DNA of 22,073 nt from CAYRPN01 sp964426135 (GCA_964426135.1 CAYRPN010000100.1:1-22073); one strand, 5' to 3'. Counted from the stretch's first letter, positions 6,728-14,086 are shown. Notes: a model not told the origin generated them from the letters alone. Numbers and translations are program-made.

Positions 6728-7210
6728 ATGTTGTCATCCATCCGTTTCAACCTTCGCACGCTGTTCGCCATGCTGGTCGTCGCCGTCGCCTCTATCATGG
6801 CGACCATGATCGCGACCCAATCACAGGCGGACGAAAAAGCGAAGGAGCGCGTGTTCGAGATGCGCGTGTACATCGCGCATGAAGGAAAACTCGATGATCT
6901 GCACAAACGCTTCCGCGATCACACCAACAAGCTTTTCGTGAAGCACGGCATGGAACTCGTCGGCTACTGGACGCCCAACGACGACCAGCAGAAGAACCCG
7001 TTGATCGCCGCCATCAACGAGGATCCCAAGCAAACGCTGGTTTACATTCTCGCCTATCCCAGCCGCGAGGCCGCTGCGAAAAGCTGGGCGGCGTTCCGCG
7101 ATGATGCGGACTGGAAAAAAGCCTACACGGAGTCACACAAGAACGGCCCACTGGTGAAGAAGGTGATCTCGCAGTACCTGGCGCCGACGGATTACTCGCC
7201 GATCAAGTGA
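6728..7210 (+). CDS. Exported NIPSNAP-family protein
   Basis: This 160-aa protein has a signal peptide: basic residues to position 10, a hydrophobic core at about 12-29, and a likely cleavage after SQA (residue 34). The mature part begins with charged residues followed by VFEMRVYIAHEGKLDDLHKRF, which is typical of NIPSNAP/ferredoxin-like dimeric alpha-beta barrel proteins. Later segments (LVGYWTPND, LVYILAYPSREAAAKSWAAF, DDADWKKAY) also fit that family. Its molecular role is not known. Export suggests a periplasmic function. It is a single-gene unit between repeats, with a good ribosome site upstream. An upstream ATG in the heptamer-repeat region (6554) would destroy the signal peptide and is rejected. 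Confidence 0.85.
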   Translation: MLSSIRFNLRTLFAMLVVAVASIMATMIATQSQADEKAKERVFEMRVYIAHEGKLDDLHKRFRDHTNKLFVKHGMELVGYWTPNDDQQKNPLIAAINEDPKQTLVYILAYPSREAAAKSWAAFRDDADWKKAYTESHKNGPLVKKVISQYLAPTDYSPIK

Positions 7211-7220
7211 GAGATAGGTT

Positions 7221-7360
7221 GCGTCAAGTCCGCGCGGACGCACCCTGTCGCGCTCGCGACGCTGCCTGCCGCAATCGCTCGCTTGTCGTCGTCTTGCGAA
7301 TTCCATCGCGCTCCAGATCGCAACCCTGTGCGTCCGCGCCGAGCCTTGACGCACCCTACA
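7221..7360. repeat. GCGTCAAG inverted-repeat element, copy 2
   Basis: The left arm starts GCGTCAAGTCCGCGCGGACG at 7221. The right arm at 7329-7352 is the imperfect reverse complement, followed by ACCCTACA as in copy 1 (5460-5538). The 3' end overlaps the stop codon of the minus-strand dehydrogenase (7356-7358), so that gene terminates inside the element. Confidence 0.75.
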
Positions 7361-8135
7361 TCGCCTTGACGCCATACCCCAGCATCGCGCCGCCGTCCGC
7401 GATGATCGATTGTCCCGTGATGAACGCCGACTCGGCGCTGAGCAGAAACGCCACCACTTCGCCGATTTCCTCCGCCGTCGCCATGCGGTTGATCGGCTGC
7501 CACGACGCCACGCGCTTCAGCGCCGCCTTCGGGTCAGGCAGCGTCGCAGCCCAGTCGCGCATCAGCGGCGTGTCCACATTGGAAGGACACACGGCGTTCA
7601 CCCGCACGCCCTTGGGCGCCAGGTCCAGCGCCAGCGCCTTGGTCAGCCCCAGTTGCCCCGCTTTGCTCGCCACATAAGCGGGCGCACTGGCCTGCCCCAT
7701 CGCGGCGACGGCGCTGGACATGATGACGATGGAGCCGCGCGATTTGAGCAGGTGCGGCAGAGCGAACTTCGTCGCCATGTAGGTGCTCGTCAGGTTCACG
7801 CGCAGCACCGCATCGAAGTCGGCGACGCGCTCGGTTTCGATCGGTCGTGCCGGCGGATGAATGCCCGCGTTGTTCACGAGGCCGTCGATGCGGCCGAGCC
7901 ACGCGGCGGCACGATCGATCAGTTCCTTCACGCTCTCCTCATTCGAAACATCGGCGGCCACGAACTGAACGCGATGCCCAGCCTTGGTCAGTTCGTCGGC
8001 GGTTCGCCCGCCGGCCTCGCGGTCGATATCGGCAATCATGACCGAGGCCCCATACCTCGCGCACACGGCGGCGCATCCTTGGCCGATGCCCTTGCCGCCG
8101 CCGGTGATGATCACGCCTTTGTCTTTGAGTTTCAT
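7356..8135 (-). CDS. SDR-family NAD(P)-dependent oxidoreductase
   Basis: A classical short-chain dehydrogenase/reductase of 259 aa. It has the cofactor motif TGGGKGIG (residues 11-18), NNAG (88-91), catalytic Ser141, Tyr154 and Lys158, and the PSNVDTP loop. Asp36 in the IADID motif at the end of the second strand suggests preference for NAD over NADP. The substrate cannot be predicted; many relatives act on sugars, polyols or hydroxysteroids. The gene is alone on the minus strand. Start ATG 8135 gives the usual short N-terminus. Its last codons and stop lie in a dispersed repeat (7221-7360), so the C-terminus may have been altered by that insertion. Confidence 0.87.
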   Translation of the reverse strand: MKLKDKGVIITGGGKGIGQGCAAVCARYGASVMIADIDREAGGRTADELTKAGHRVQFVAADVSNEESVKELIDRAAAWLGRIDGLVNNAGIHPPARPIETERVADFDAVLRVNLTSTYMATKFALPHLLKSRGSIVIMSSAVAAMGQASAPAYVASKAGQLGLTKALALDLAPKGVRVNAVCPSNVDTPLMRDWAATLPDPKAALKRVASWQPINRMATAEEIGEVVAFLLSAESAFITGQSIIADGGAMLGYGVKAM

Positions 8136-8180
8136 GGCGACAGGATAGTGAGCGATGGACGTCCAAGGTTGGCGCTCTCA

Positions 8181-8320
8181 ATTTAGCCGGCGGGCTTGCC
8201 CGCCGCGGACCACCCGCCACGGCCAATCTTGCGTCCACGAGGGTTTGTTGACTGATGATCGCAGGCATGGGCGCAGCGCCGTCCATGGGCGTTCACGGCG
8301 GGCAAGCCCGCCGGCTAAAT
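8181..8320. repeat. TTTAGCCGGCGGGC inverted-repeat element, full copy
   Basis: Perfect 25-bp terminal inverted repeats (8181-8205 and 8296-8320) flank about 90 bp of unrelated DNA. Each arm is itself partly self-complementary (GCGGGCTTGCCCGC). The same arm sequence forms a compact hairpin at 16565-16631 and a single arm at 18673-18697. The layout resembles a miniature inverted-repeat element with no coding capacity. Confidence 0.85.
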
Positions 8321-8364
8321 GCTTTGGCCCTGTCTCATGATCTCTCACGAAATCACGTCGCGCA

Positions 8365-8393
8365 TTGATTGCTGGCGATAAGCTGGGTATTCT
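8365..8393 (+). promoter_or_regulatory. Candidate sigma-70-type promoter of infC
   Basis: TTGATT (8365-8370) and TATTCT (8388-8393) are separated by 17 nt, the optimal spacing, and each matches four of six consensus positions. The transcript would start about 110 nt before the infC start codon. Confidence 0.4.
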
Positions 8394-8501
8394 CATGGGC
8401 GAGGATTCCGCGCCCAGCCTTTGTCAGGCCGGGGCGAACATGCAACCGGTGTCGCTGCGGGCTTGTCGCGGCGCCGGTGATCCACCCTACGCAGGCCCAC
8501 T

Positions 8502-8505
8502 GGAG
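8502..8505 (+). promoter_or_regulatory. Ribosome binding site deciding the infC AUC start
   Basis: GGAG lies 8 nt upstream of the ATC codon at 8514. The reading frame is closed by TGA at 8478-8480 and contains no ATG, GTG or TTG between that stop and codon 8592, which makes ATC the likely start. Confidence 0.75.
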
Positions 8506-8513
8506 ACTCCCCC

Positions 8514-9398
8514 ATCAACAGGCGCTTTAACTCTCATCGAGCAGACACAGGCAAACGGCTGCGCATCAATGATTTCATCCGCACTTCTCCCGTGCGCCTC
8601 GTGGACGACAACAACGAGCAGGTCGGCGTGATCGACATCACCGAAGCCAAGAGGCGGGCCAAAGAAGCCGGCCTCGATCTGGTGGAGGTGTCGCCGCAGT
8701 CGTCCCCGCCCGTCTGCCGCATCATGGACTACGGCAAGTGGAAGTATCAGCAGCGGAAGAAGGAACAGAAGGCTCGCAGCCACAGCAAGCAGAGCGAGTT
8801 GAAGGAAGTGCGACTGCGGCCTCAGATCGACCCGCACGATCTGGAGATCAAGACAAAACACGCTCGCGAGTTCCTCGGCGAGGGGCACAAGGTGCAGTTC
8901 ACGATGCAGTTCAAGGGCCGCGAGATGGCACACCGCGAACTGGGCACGGAACTGATGAATGACGTGGCCCGGAGCATGGAGGACATCAGCCGCAAAGAAG
9001 ATCCGAAGGAACCGCGCGCCATGGGCAAGCGCATGACCATGACGCTGATCCCCGAACGCAAGGGCGCTACGAAGCCCAAAGACGAAGCCGAACCGCGCAC
9101 GCCCAATGCGCCGGCCCCCAGAGCCGCACAGCCTCCGCGTCAGCCCGCAGTGACAGGCGTCGCTCCCGTTGCAAGGCCCGCCGCTGCACCTGGCGCCGCG
9201 TTCGCACCGACGGTTCGCCCCGCCGTCGCGCCAGCGCCAGCCCCGGCGCCACCGGGTGTTCGACCTGCCATGGCAACCGGCGCACACTCGCCGCGACCCG
9301 CTGTGATCTCTGGCCCAAGGACCGTCCCACAGCCCGCCCGGCCCACCTCCGCACCGGCGAGTCCGGTGCCCGCTCCAGCAGACAGCAAGCCGGCGTAA
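8514..9398 (+). CDS. infC: Translation initiation factor IF-3 with AUC start and Pro/Ala-rich tail
   Basis: IF-3 binds the 30S subunit, prevents premature 50S joining and checks start-codon/tRNA pairing. From ATC 8514 the product is 294 aa. The N-domain begins RRFNSHRADTGKRLRINDFI and continues through VRLVDDNNEQVGV. The linker includes VCRIMDYGKWKYQQRKKEQK, and the C-domain has KEVRLRPQIDPHDLEIK and HKVQFTMQFKGREM. The first standard start codon, GTG 8592, would remove the conserved INDFIR segment. E. coli infC starts at AUU and is autoregulated through that codon, so the same control is likely here. The core ends near residue 184. About 110 further residues are low-complexity Pro/Ala/Arg-rich sequence, whereas typical IF-3 is about 180 aa. 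rpmI and rplT, the usual downstream genes, are absent. Confidence 0.93.
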   Translation: MNRRFNSHRADTGKRLRINDFIRTSPVRLVDDNNEQVGVIDITEAKRRAKEAGLDLVEVSPQSSPPVCRIMDYGKWKYQQRKKEQKARSHSKQSELKEVRLRPQIDPHDLEIKTKHAREFLGEGHKVQFTMQFKGREMAHRELGTELMNDVARSMEDISRKEDPKEPRAMGKRMTMTLIPERKGATKPKDEAEPRTPNAPAPRAAQPPRQPAVTGVAPVARPAAAPGAAFAPTVRPAVAPAPAPAPPGVRPAMATGAHSPRPAVISGPRTVPQPARPTSAPASPVPAPADSKPA

Positions 9399-9546
9399 AC
9401 CCGTCCGACAACAGATCGTCACGTGACTCAATGCTCGTCACGCAGTGATCGCGCGGCAGCCAGCCGTACTCAATGGGATCGAGTGTCGGCCAACGCATCC
9501 ATTTTCGCCTTGGATGCGAAGTGCGGAAGAACGCAGAAACCATTTG

Positions 9547-9583
9547 AACCGCAGGGCTTCATCATGAGCCTTGCGGTTTTTTT
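9547..9583 (+). terminator. Rho-independent terminator downstream of infC
   Basis: A 13-bp stem (9547-9559 with 9566-9578, including two G-U pairs) with a 6-nt loop is followed directly by a run of seven T. It is 149 nt after the infC stop. Confidence 0.9.
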
Positions 9584-9705
9584 GTTGCCCCGCCCGACGC
9601 GATGTCGGATGGTGGCATCAGCCGTCGTGTTCGACTTCACAGTGCAAACCGCAGCGTTCGCCGTCCCGCCTGGGCGAGAAAAGCGGACAATCAGACTGCG
9701 AAGAT

Positions 9706-9894
9706 GAGTTTTCGGATAAGCCGCTGCGTTGCGCCGTTAGCCCCCGGCTCCGCCGGGGGAGGAGCGCGGTAGAGATCAATCGCGCAAGATTCGCACGGCA
9801 GAATCCGCGCTTCGACGATCATCGACCGCAAATTGCCCGCCACCATCGCCCCACCCCCCGGCGGAGCCGGGGGCTAATGGCTTATCCGAAACTC
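9706..9894. repeat. CGGATAAGCC inverted-repeat element
   Basis: The outer arms read GAGTTTTCGGATAAGCC (9706-9722) and its near-perfect reverse complement (9879-9894). Inner arms of 23 bp (9737-9759 and 9855-9877) are perfect complements, and each contains the self-complementary GC-rich block CCCCGGCTCCGCCGGGG. A 12-nt direct repeat TGCGAAGATGAG occurs at 9697-9708 and 9899-9910 around the element and could be a target duplication, although its end overlaps the outer arm. No coding capacity is seen. Confidence 0.8.
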
Positions 9895-9957
9895 AGGTTG
9901 CGAAGATGAGCCAGAACCGCTTTCGATCTGGCCGCGACGCGAAATGATCGCTGGCCC

Positions 9958-9989
9958 TTGACTGGGCGGCGCGAGGCTTGCGATACAAT
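9958..9989 (+). promoter_or_regulatory. Weak candidate promoter of hsp20
   Basis: TTGACT (9958-9963) and TACAAT (9984-9989) are good boxes, but the 20-nt spacer is longer than the usual 16-18. No CIRCE element or heat-shock sigma-32 box is evident. Confidence 0.25.
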
Positions 9990-10055
9990 GGCGGCTCCAA
10001 TTGCCGCTTCGTCAAGGACACGTCGTCCCGTTCTTTTCTGTTCGCGAGGCACGCC

Positions 10056-10469
10056 ATGATCGACACTGCTCGCCGATCGCAGCCCGTTTCGCCGCCGCTT
10101 CGACAGTGGAGCGTTCAACTGGTGCATCAGAGGTTCAGCGATTTCTGCCCGGTGGACACGTGGTCGCCGGCGGTGAACCTGTATCAACTGCCGGGCCGCA
10201 TCGAAGTGTGCGTCGATCTCGCGGGGCTTTCTCCGGGCGAGATTCAGGTCGCGCTCGAACCTGGCCGGCTCGCCGTCAGCGGCGATCGCCCGACACCGGA
10301 GCCGCCGCGTCAAGCCGACGAGCCGATGAAGATCATCGCGATGGAAATCGATCACGGCCAGTTCCGCCGGGTCATCGCCCTGCCCGAGAGCGTGGACATT
10401 CGCCGGGTGGAGCCGCGGTTTGAACTGGGCCTGCTCTGGATTCGGCTGCCGCTGAAATCGCGGCGGTGA
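10056..10469 (+). CDS. Hsp20/alpha-crystallin family small heat-shock protein
   Basis: This is probably an ATP-independent holdase chaperone that binds unfolding proteins in the cytoplasm. It is 137 aa from ATG 10056. The alpha-crystallin domain runs from about residue 38 (WSPAVNLYQLPGRIEVCVDLAGLS) to the C-terminus. It includes the beta strands IQVALEPGRLAVSGDRP and MEIDHGQFRRVIALPESVD. The C-terminal IRLPLKSRR is short. The usual I-x-I/V tail motif is at most represented by IRLPL. The alternative upstream ATG 9978 overlaps the candidate promoter and adds unrelated residues. Lon protease follows 224 nt downstream on the same strand, so both may belong to the protein-quality response. Confidence 0.87.
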   Translation: MIDTARRSQPVSPPLRQWSVQLVHQRFSDFCPVDTWSPAVNLYQLPGRIEVCVDLAGLSPGEIQVALEPGRLAVSGDRPTPEPPRQADEPMKIIAMEIDHGQFRRVIALPESVDIRRVEPRFELGLLWIRLPLKSRR

Positions 10470-10685
10470 TTCTGGCAGTGTTGCGGCGCCGCGCCTGCCG
10501 AAGTGTCAGCGTGACAGACTCGCGCAGATTTGTTGGAGATTCGACGATGTTGCACTTCACTTTCCAGACATGCCCGCCTTGAATGGATCGGCCAGCGATC
10601 GGTCCACGCCGGCGATTGCGGAAGCGATGCAAGCGTCTGCGAATCGCATGGCTTTCTCCGACCCCCTACTGCTTCAGTCCTTGAA

Positions 10686-10689
10686 GAGG
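10686..10689 (+). promoter_or_regulatory. Ribosome binding site of lon
   Basis: GAGG (within GAAGAGG) lies 4 nt before ATG 10694 and supports that start for lon despite the nonconserved N-terminal leader. Confidence 0.55.
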
Positions 10690-10693
10690 CAAG

Positions 10694-13282
10694 ATGAACA
10701 ACACCAAGAAACCCAGCCGGAAAGCGGTCAAGCCCGGTCGCAAGCTGCCCGTCCCCGTCGCGAAAACCGCGGGCAAGGGCGCCGTTTCCACGATGCCGGT
10801 CAAGCCTTTGCCGGGCGTTCGCGCCGGGTCGGCGCCGAAGCAGGCGACGGCGATTCCCGATGTCGTTCCCGTGCTGCCGATCCGCGGCACCGTTGCGTTT
10901 CCCGGCACGATCATGCCGCTGAACATCGGTCGGCCTAGCTCGCGGAAACTGCTCGACGAGTCGCTGCCCAAGAGCAAGATCATCGCGGTCGTCGCCCAGC
11001 GCGATCAGGAGCAGGAAGAGCCGTCGCCGGGCGATCTGCACGTGACGGGCACGCTGGTCAACGTGCTCAAGCTCATCCGCCAGCCGGACGAGACGGTATC
11101 CATTCTGGTTCACGGCATCGAGCGCGTGCGACTGAAACACTTCACGCAGACGGAGCCCTTCTTCCGCGCCAAGGTGGAGCGTGTGAAGGAAATTCGCGAG
11201 CCGGCGACGAAGCGCTTCCGCGCGGCGGTGGCGCAGGTGCGCGAGCAGGCGCGCGAGCTGATCGAACTGTCGCCCAATGCGCCGGATCAGGCGATGCCGG
11301 TGCTCTTGAACATTGAGGAAGCCGGCCCCCTGAGCGATTTCCTGGCGGCGAACCTGAATCTGGAAGTGGAGAAACAGCAGGATCTGCTGGAGGAACTGGA
11401 CATCGCCCGCCGCGTGAGAACGGTGCACGAGTACGTGACGCGGCAGGTGGAGATCGCCAAGCTGCAAAAGAAAATCCAGGACGACGTGACTTCGACGATC
11501 ACCGACTCGCAGCGGAAGCTCTTCCTGCGCGAGCAGGTCAAGGCGATCCAGAAAGAACTGGGCGAAGGCGAGGAAGGTTTCGACCAGACCATCGAGAATC
11601 TCCGCAAGCGGATCGAAGGCGCGAAGCCACCCGAAAAAGTGCTCGCCGAGGCGAAGCGCGACCTGGATCGGCTTGCCTCGATTCCGACTGCAAGCCCGGA
11701 GTACTCGCTGATCCTGACGTATCTGGAACTGCTGGCCGACCTGCCGTGGAACAAGACCAGCGCGGATCACCTGGACCTGAAGCAGGCGAAGCAGGTTCTG
11801 GAGCGCGATCACTACGGGCTGGACAAAGTGAAGCGCCGCATCCTGGAGTACCTGGCGGTGCGGAAGCTGAATCCGGAGCGGCGCGGGCCGATCCTGTGTT
11901 TCCTCGGGCCGCCGGGCGTGGGAAAGACGAGCCTGGGGCAGTCGATCGCCGACGCGCTGGGCCGCAAGTTCGTGCGCATCAGCCTCGGCGGCATCCGCGA
12001 CGAGGCGGAGATTCGCGGTCACCGCCGCACCTACATCGGCGCCATGCCGGGCCGGCTGATCCAGGAGATTCGCCGCGCCGGCACGAAGAATCCGGTCATC
12101 ATGCTCGACGAGATCGACAAGGTCGGCTCCGATTTCCGCGGCGATCCGAGCAGCGCGCTCCTGGAAGTGCTCGACCCGCGGCAGAATCATGAGTTCGTCG
12201 ATCGCTATCTGGACGTGCCCTTCGACCTGTCGCAGGCGATCTTCATCGCCACGGCGAACTACATGGGCACCGTGCCGCCGGCGCTGCGCGACCGCATGGA
12301 AGTGATCGACCTGCCCGGCTACACCGATCACGACAAGCTGGCGATCGCCCGGCGCTACCTCGTGCCGCGGCAACTCAAGGAGAACGGCCTGATCCCCGCG
12401 CGATGCGCGTGGACCGGCGACGGTCTGCGCAAGACCATCGACGACTACACGCGCGAAGCCGGCGTGCGCGAACTGGAGCGGCAGATCGGCTCCGTGTGCC
12501 GCGGCGTGGCCGCGGAAGTGGCGCAGGCCACGGCGCGGAACAAGCGCGTGTGGACGGTGGATCCGAAACTGGTGCGCCAGTATCTGGGCGCGGAGAAATA
12601 TTTCCGCGAACTGGATTCGCGGGTCAAGATGCCGGGCGTCGTGGTCGGCCTGGCGTACACGCCGGTGGGCGGCGAGATTCTGTTCATCGAAGCCGCCAGC
12701 TACGCGGGCAAGGGCCGCATCACGCTCACGGGCCACATCGGCGACGTGATGAAGGAAAGCGCCAGTGCCGCCCTGTCGCTTTTCAAGAGCAACGCCCACA
12801 AGTTCCACTACGACCTGAAAAAACTGGCCGAACGCGACATCCACATCCACGTGCCGGCCGGCGCCATTCCCAAGGACGGCCCCAGCGCCGGTGTGGCGAT
12901 GTTCACCGCCATCGTGTCGCTGCTGCTCGATGTGCCGGTTCGCGCCGGACTGGCCATGACCGGCGAGATCACGCTGCGAGGCCTGGTGCTGCCGATCGGC
13001 GGCGTCAAGGAAAAGACCCTCGCCGCCAGCCGCGCCGGCATCACCACCGTGCTCCTGCCTGACAAGAACCAGCGCGACATGGAAGAAGTGGACAAGGAAG
13101 TGCTGCGCAAGCTGGCGTTCGTCTTTGTTGAGAACGTGGACGAGCTGGTGAAAGAGGTGTTCGACCCCCTGCAGTTGGCCAAGGCGATCGATAAGAACCG
13201 CAAGGATGAAAAGCGAGCCGCCATCGAACGTCGGCAGCAGAAACTGGCAGCGCGTCAGACACCGGTGCTGCCGCCGTCGTAA
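10694..13282 (+). CDS. lon: ATP-dependent protease Lon
   Basis: Lon is a cytoplasmic homo-oligomeric AAA+ serine protease that degrades misfolded and regulatory proteins. The 862-aa product has all parts. The N-terminal LON substrate-binding domain starts near residue 58 (VPVLPIRGTVAFPGT). A coiled helical region follows, with REQVKAIQKELGEGEEG. The AAA+ domain has Walker A GPPGVGKT (405-412) and Walker B VIMLDEIDK (468-476). The protease domain has catalytic Ser731 in PKDGPSAGVAM and Lys774 in GGVKEK. Ahead of the LON domain is a basic Lys/Pro/Ala-rich extension of about 55 residues that E. coli Lon lacks. The C-terminus has a short charged tail. A GAGG site precedes ATG 10694. It follows hsp20 by 224 nt. 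Confidence 0.96.
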   Translation: MNNTKKPSRKAVKPGRKLPVPVAKTAGKGAVSTMPVKPLPGVRAGSAPKQATAIPDVVPVLPIRGTVAFPGTIMPLNIGRPSSRKLLDESLPKSKIIAVVAQRDQEQEEPSPGDLHVTGTLVNVLKLIRQPDETVSILVHGIERVRLKHFTQTEPFFRAKVERVKEIREPATKRFRAAVAQVREQARELIELSPNAPDQAMPVLLNIEEAGPLSDFLAANLNLEVEKQQDLLEELDIARRVRTVHEYVTRQVEIAKLQKKIQDDVTSTITDSQRKLFLREQVKAIQKELGEGEEGFDQTIENLRKRIEGAKPPEKVLAEAKRDLDRLASIPTASPEYSLILTYLELLADLPWNKTSADHLDLKQAKQVLERDHYGLDKVKRRILEYLAVRKLNPERRGPILCFLGPPGVGKTSLGQSIADALGRKFVRISLGGIRDEAEIRGHRRTYIGAMPGRLIQEIRRAGTKNPVIMLDEIDKVGSDFRGDPSSALLEVLDPRQNHEFVDRYLDVPFDLSQAIFIATANYMGTVPPALRDRMEVIDLPGYTDHDKLAIARRYLVPRQLKENGLIPARCAWTGDGLRKTIDDYTREAGVRELERQIGSVCRGVAAEVAQATARNKRVWTVDPKLVRQYLGAEKYFRELDSRVKMPGVVVGLAYTPVGGEILFIEAASYAGKGRITLTGHIGDVMKESASAALSLFKSNAHKFHYDLKKLAERDIHIHVPAGAIPKDGPSAGVAMFTAIVSLLLDVPVRAGLAMTGEITLRGLVLPIGGVKEKTLAASRAGITTVLLPDKNQRDMEEVDKEVLRKLAFVFVENVDELVKEVFDPLQLAKAIDKNRKDEKRAAIERRQQKLAARQTPVLPPS

Positions 13283-13424
13283 GTGGGATGCGTCCAAGAG
13301 GCGTTGTCAGAGCCGCGAAGCGTCAGCGAATGGATGCCTCGGATTTTATTTTCGCGCCGAAACCACCGTTCGCGCCCTTTTCGCGGCAATGGCGAGACCT
13401 TCGCATTTTTACTTTCCACTCGAC

Positions 13425-13453
13425 TTGCATCCGCTCTCCCCTTCCGCTACAAA
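13425..13453 (+). promoter_or_regulatory. Weak candidate promoter of fae
   Basis: TTGCAT (13425-13430) and TACAAA (13448-13453) have a 17-nt spacer. The boxes match consensus only partly (three and four positions), in an otherwise T-rich stretch upstream of fae. Confidence 0.3.
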
Positions 13454-13506
13454 ACTTGTCCGTTTTTCGGCGGATCGTTCCGAGTTCCTTCTAACCCCAA
13501 CGAACC

Positions 13507-13511
13507 AGGAG
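13507..13511 (+). promoter_or_regulatory. Ribosome binding site of fae
   Basis: AGGAG lies 7 nt upstream of ATG 13519, one of the few strong Shine-Dalgarno sites in the window and consistent with high expression. Confidence 0.75.
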
Positions 13512-13518
13512 ACTTCTC

Positions 13519-14013
13519 ATGGCCATGCTGATCGGTGAAGCCCTCGTCGGCGACGGTAACGAAATTTCCCACATCGACCTCTTGATCGGCGACAAGGACG
13601 GCCCCGTCGGCACCGCGTTCGCCAACGCCCTGGCGAACCAGACGGCCGGCCACAGCAATCTGCTGGCGGTCATCACGCCGAACCTCGCGGTCAAGCCCGC
13701 CACCGTGATGATCACCAAGGTGACCATCAAGGGCGCCAAGCAGGCGGTGCAGATGTTCGGCCCCGCTCAGGCGGCCGTTGCCCGCGCCGTGGCGGACAGC
13801 GTCGAATCTGGTGTGATTCCCAAGCACCTGTGCGAAACATACGTGATCGTCTGCGGCGTGTTCATCCACTGGCAGGCCGCCGACGACACCAAGATTTACA
13901 ACTACAACTACGAAGCAACGAAGCTCGCCATCGCCCGCGCGATGAAGGGCGACCCCTCCGCCGAGCAGATGATCGCCGGCAAGGGCCAGAAGCACCCGTT
14001 CAGCCCGAAGTGA
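13519..14013 (+). CDS. fae: Formaldehyde-activating enzyme (Fae)
   Basis: Fae catalyses condensation of formaldehyde with tetrahydromethanopterin to methylene-H4MPT, the entry step of the H4MPT-linked C1 oxidation pathway, in the cytoplasm. The 164-aa product is close in length to the methylotroph enzyme. It aligns along its length: GEALVGDGNEISHIDLLIG contains the active-site His18 (His17 of the Methylorubrum enzyme). LLAVITPNLAVKP, KQAVQMFGPAQAAVA, FIHWQAADDTKIYNYNYEATK and the terminal HPF also match. No other H4MPT-pathway gene is seen in this window. Planctomycetota are known to carry C1-transfer genes of this kind. It stands alone between lon and a terminator, with a strong ribosome site, so a detoxification role is plausible. 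Confidence 0.94.
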   Translation: MAMLIGEALVGDGNEISHIDLLIGDKDGPVGTAFANALANQTAGHSNLLAVITPNLAVKPATVMITKVTIKGAKQAVQMFGPAQAAVARAVADSVESGVIPKHLCETYVIVCGVFIHWQAADDTKIYNYNYEATKLAIARAMKGDPSAEQMIAGKGQKHPFSPK

Positions 14014-14039
14014 TTCGCGACGCGATTTCGAAGATTTCA

Positions 14040-14073
14040 CAACCCCCGGTCAACGCCGGGGGTTGTTCTTTTT
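14040..14073 (+). terminator. Rho-independent terminator downstream of fae
   Basis: A perfect 10-bp GC-rich stem (14040-14049 with 14056-14065) with a 6-nt loop is followed by TTCTTTTT. It begins 27 nt after the fae stop. The hairpin also lies just past the end of the convergent phosphodiesterase gene. Confidence 0.9.
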
Positions 14074-14086
14074 CTGGAGAAAAACA

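Larger units (their letters stand above)
8136..8513. other. Intergenic region and infC leader
   Basis: This divergent gap between the SDR gene and infC holds a 140-bp inverted-repeat element (8181-8320). A candidate promoter at 8365-8393 and an untranslated leader of infC of roughly 110 nt follow. No other gene is supported. Confidence 0.55.
9399..10055. other. Repeat-bearing intergenic region
   Basis: This gap of about 650 bp between infC and hsp20 contains the infC terminator (9547-9583), an inverted-repeat element (9706-9894) and a weak candidate promoter for hsp20 (9958-9989). Open frames here are short and lack recognisable proteins. Confidence 0.6.

Noticed and set aside
10505..10517. 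TGTCAGCGTGACA as an operator upstream of lon
   Set aside because: Five-base arms are easily found by chance, and no matching copy was seen near hsp20 or other genes.
10352..13297. Very long open frame (over 900 codons) on the minus strand opposite lon
   Set aside because: It mirrors a perfectly conserved Lon. The translation is His/Arg/Gln-rich low-complexity sequence, as expected from antisense of GC-rich coding DNA.
13300..13345. Terminator after lon
   Set aside because: Only a 5-bp complementarity separated by about 30 nt precedes a T-rich stretch; too weak to call.
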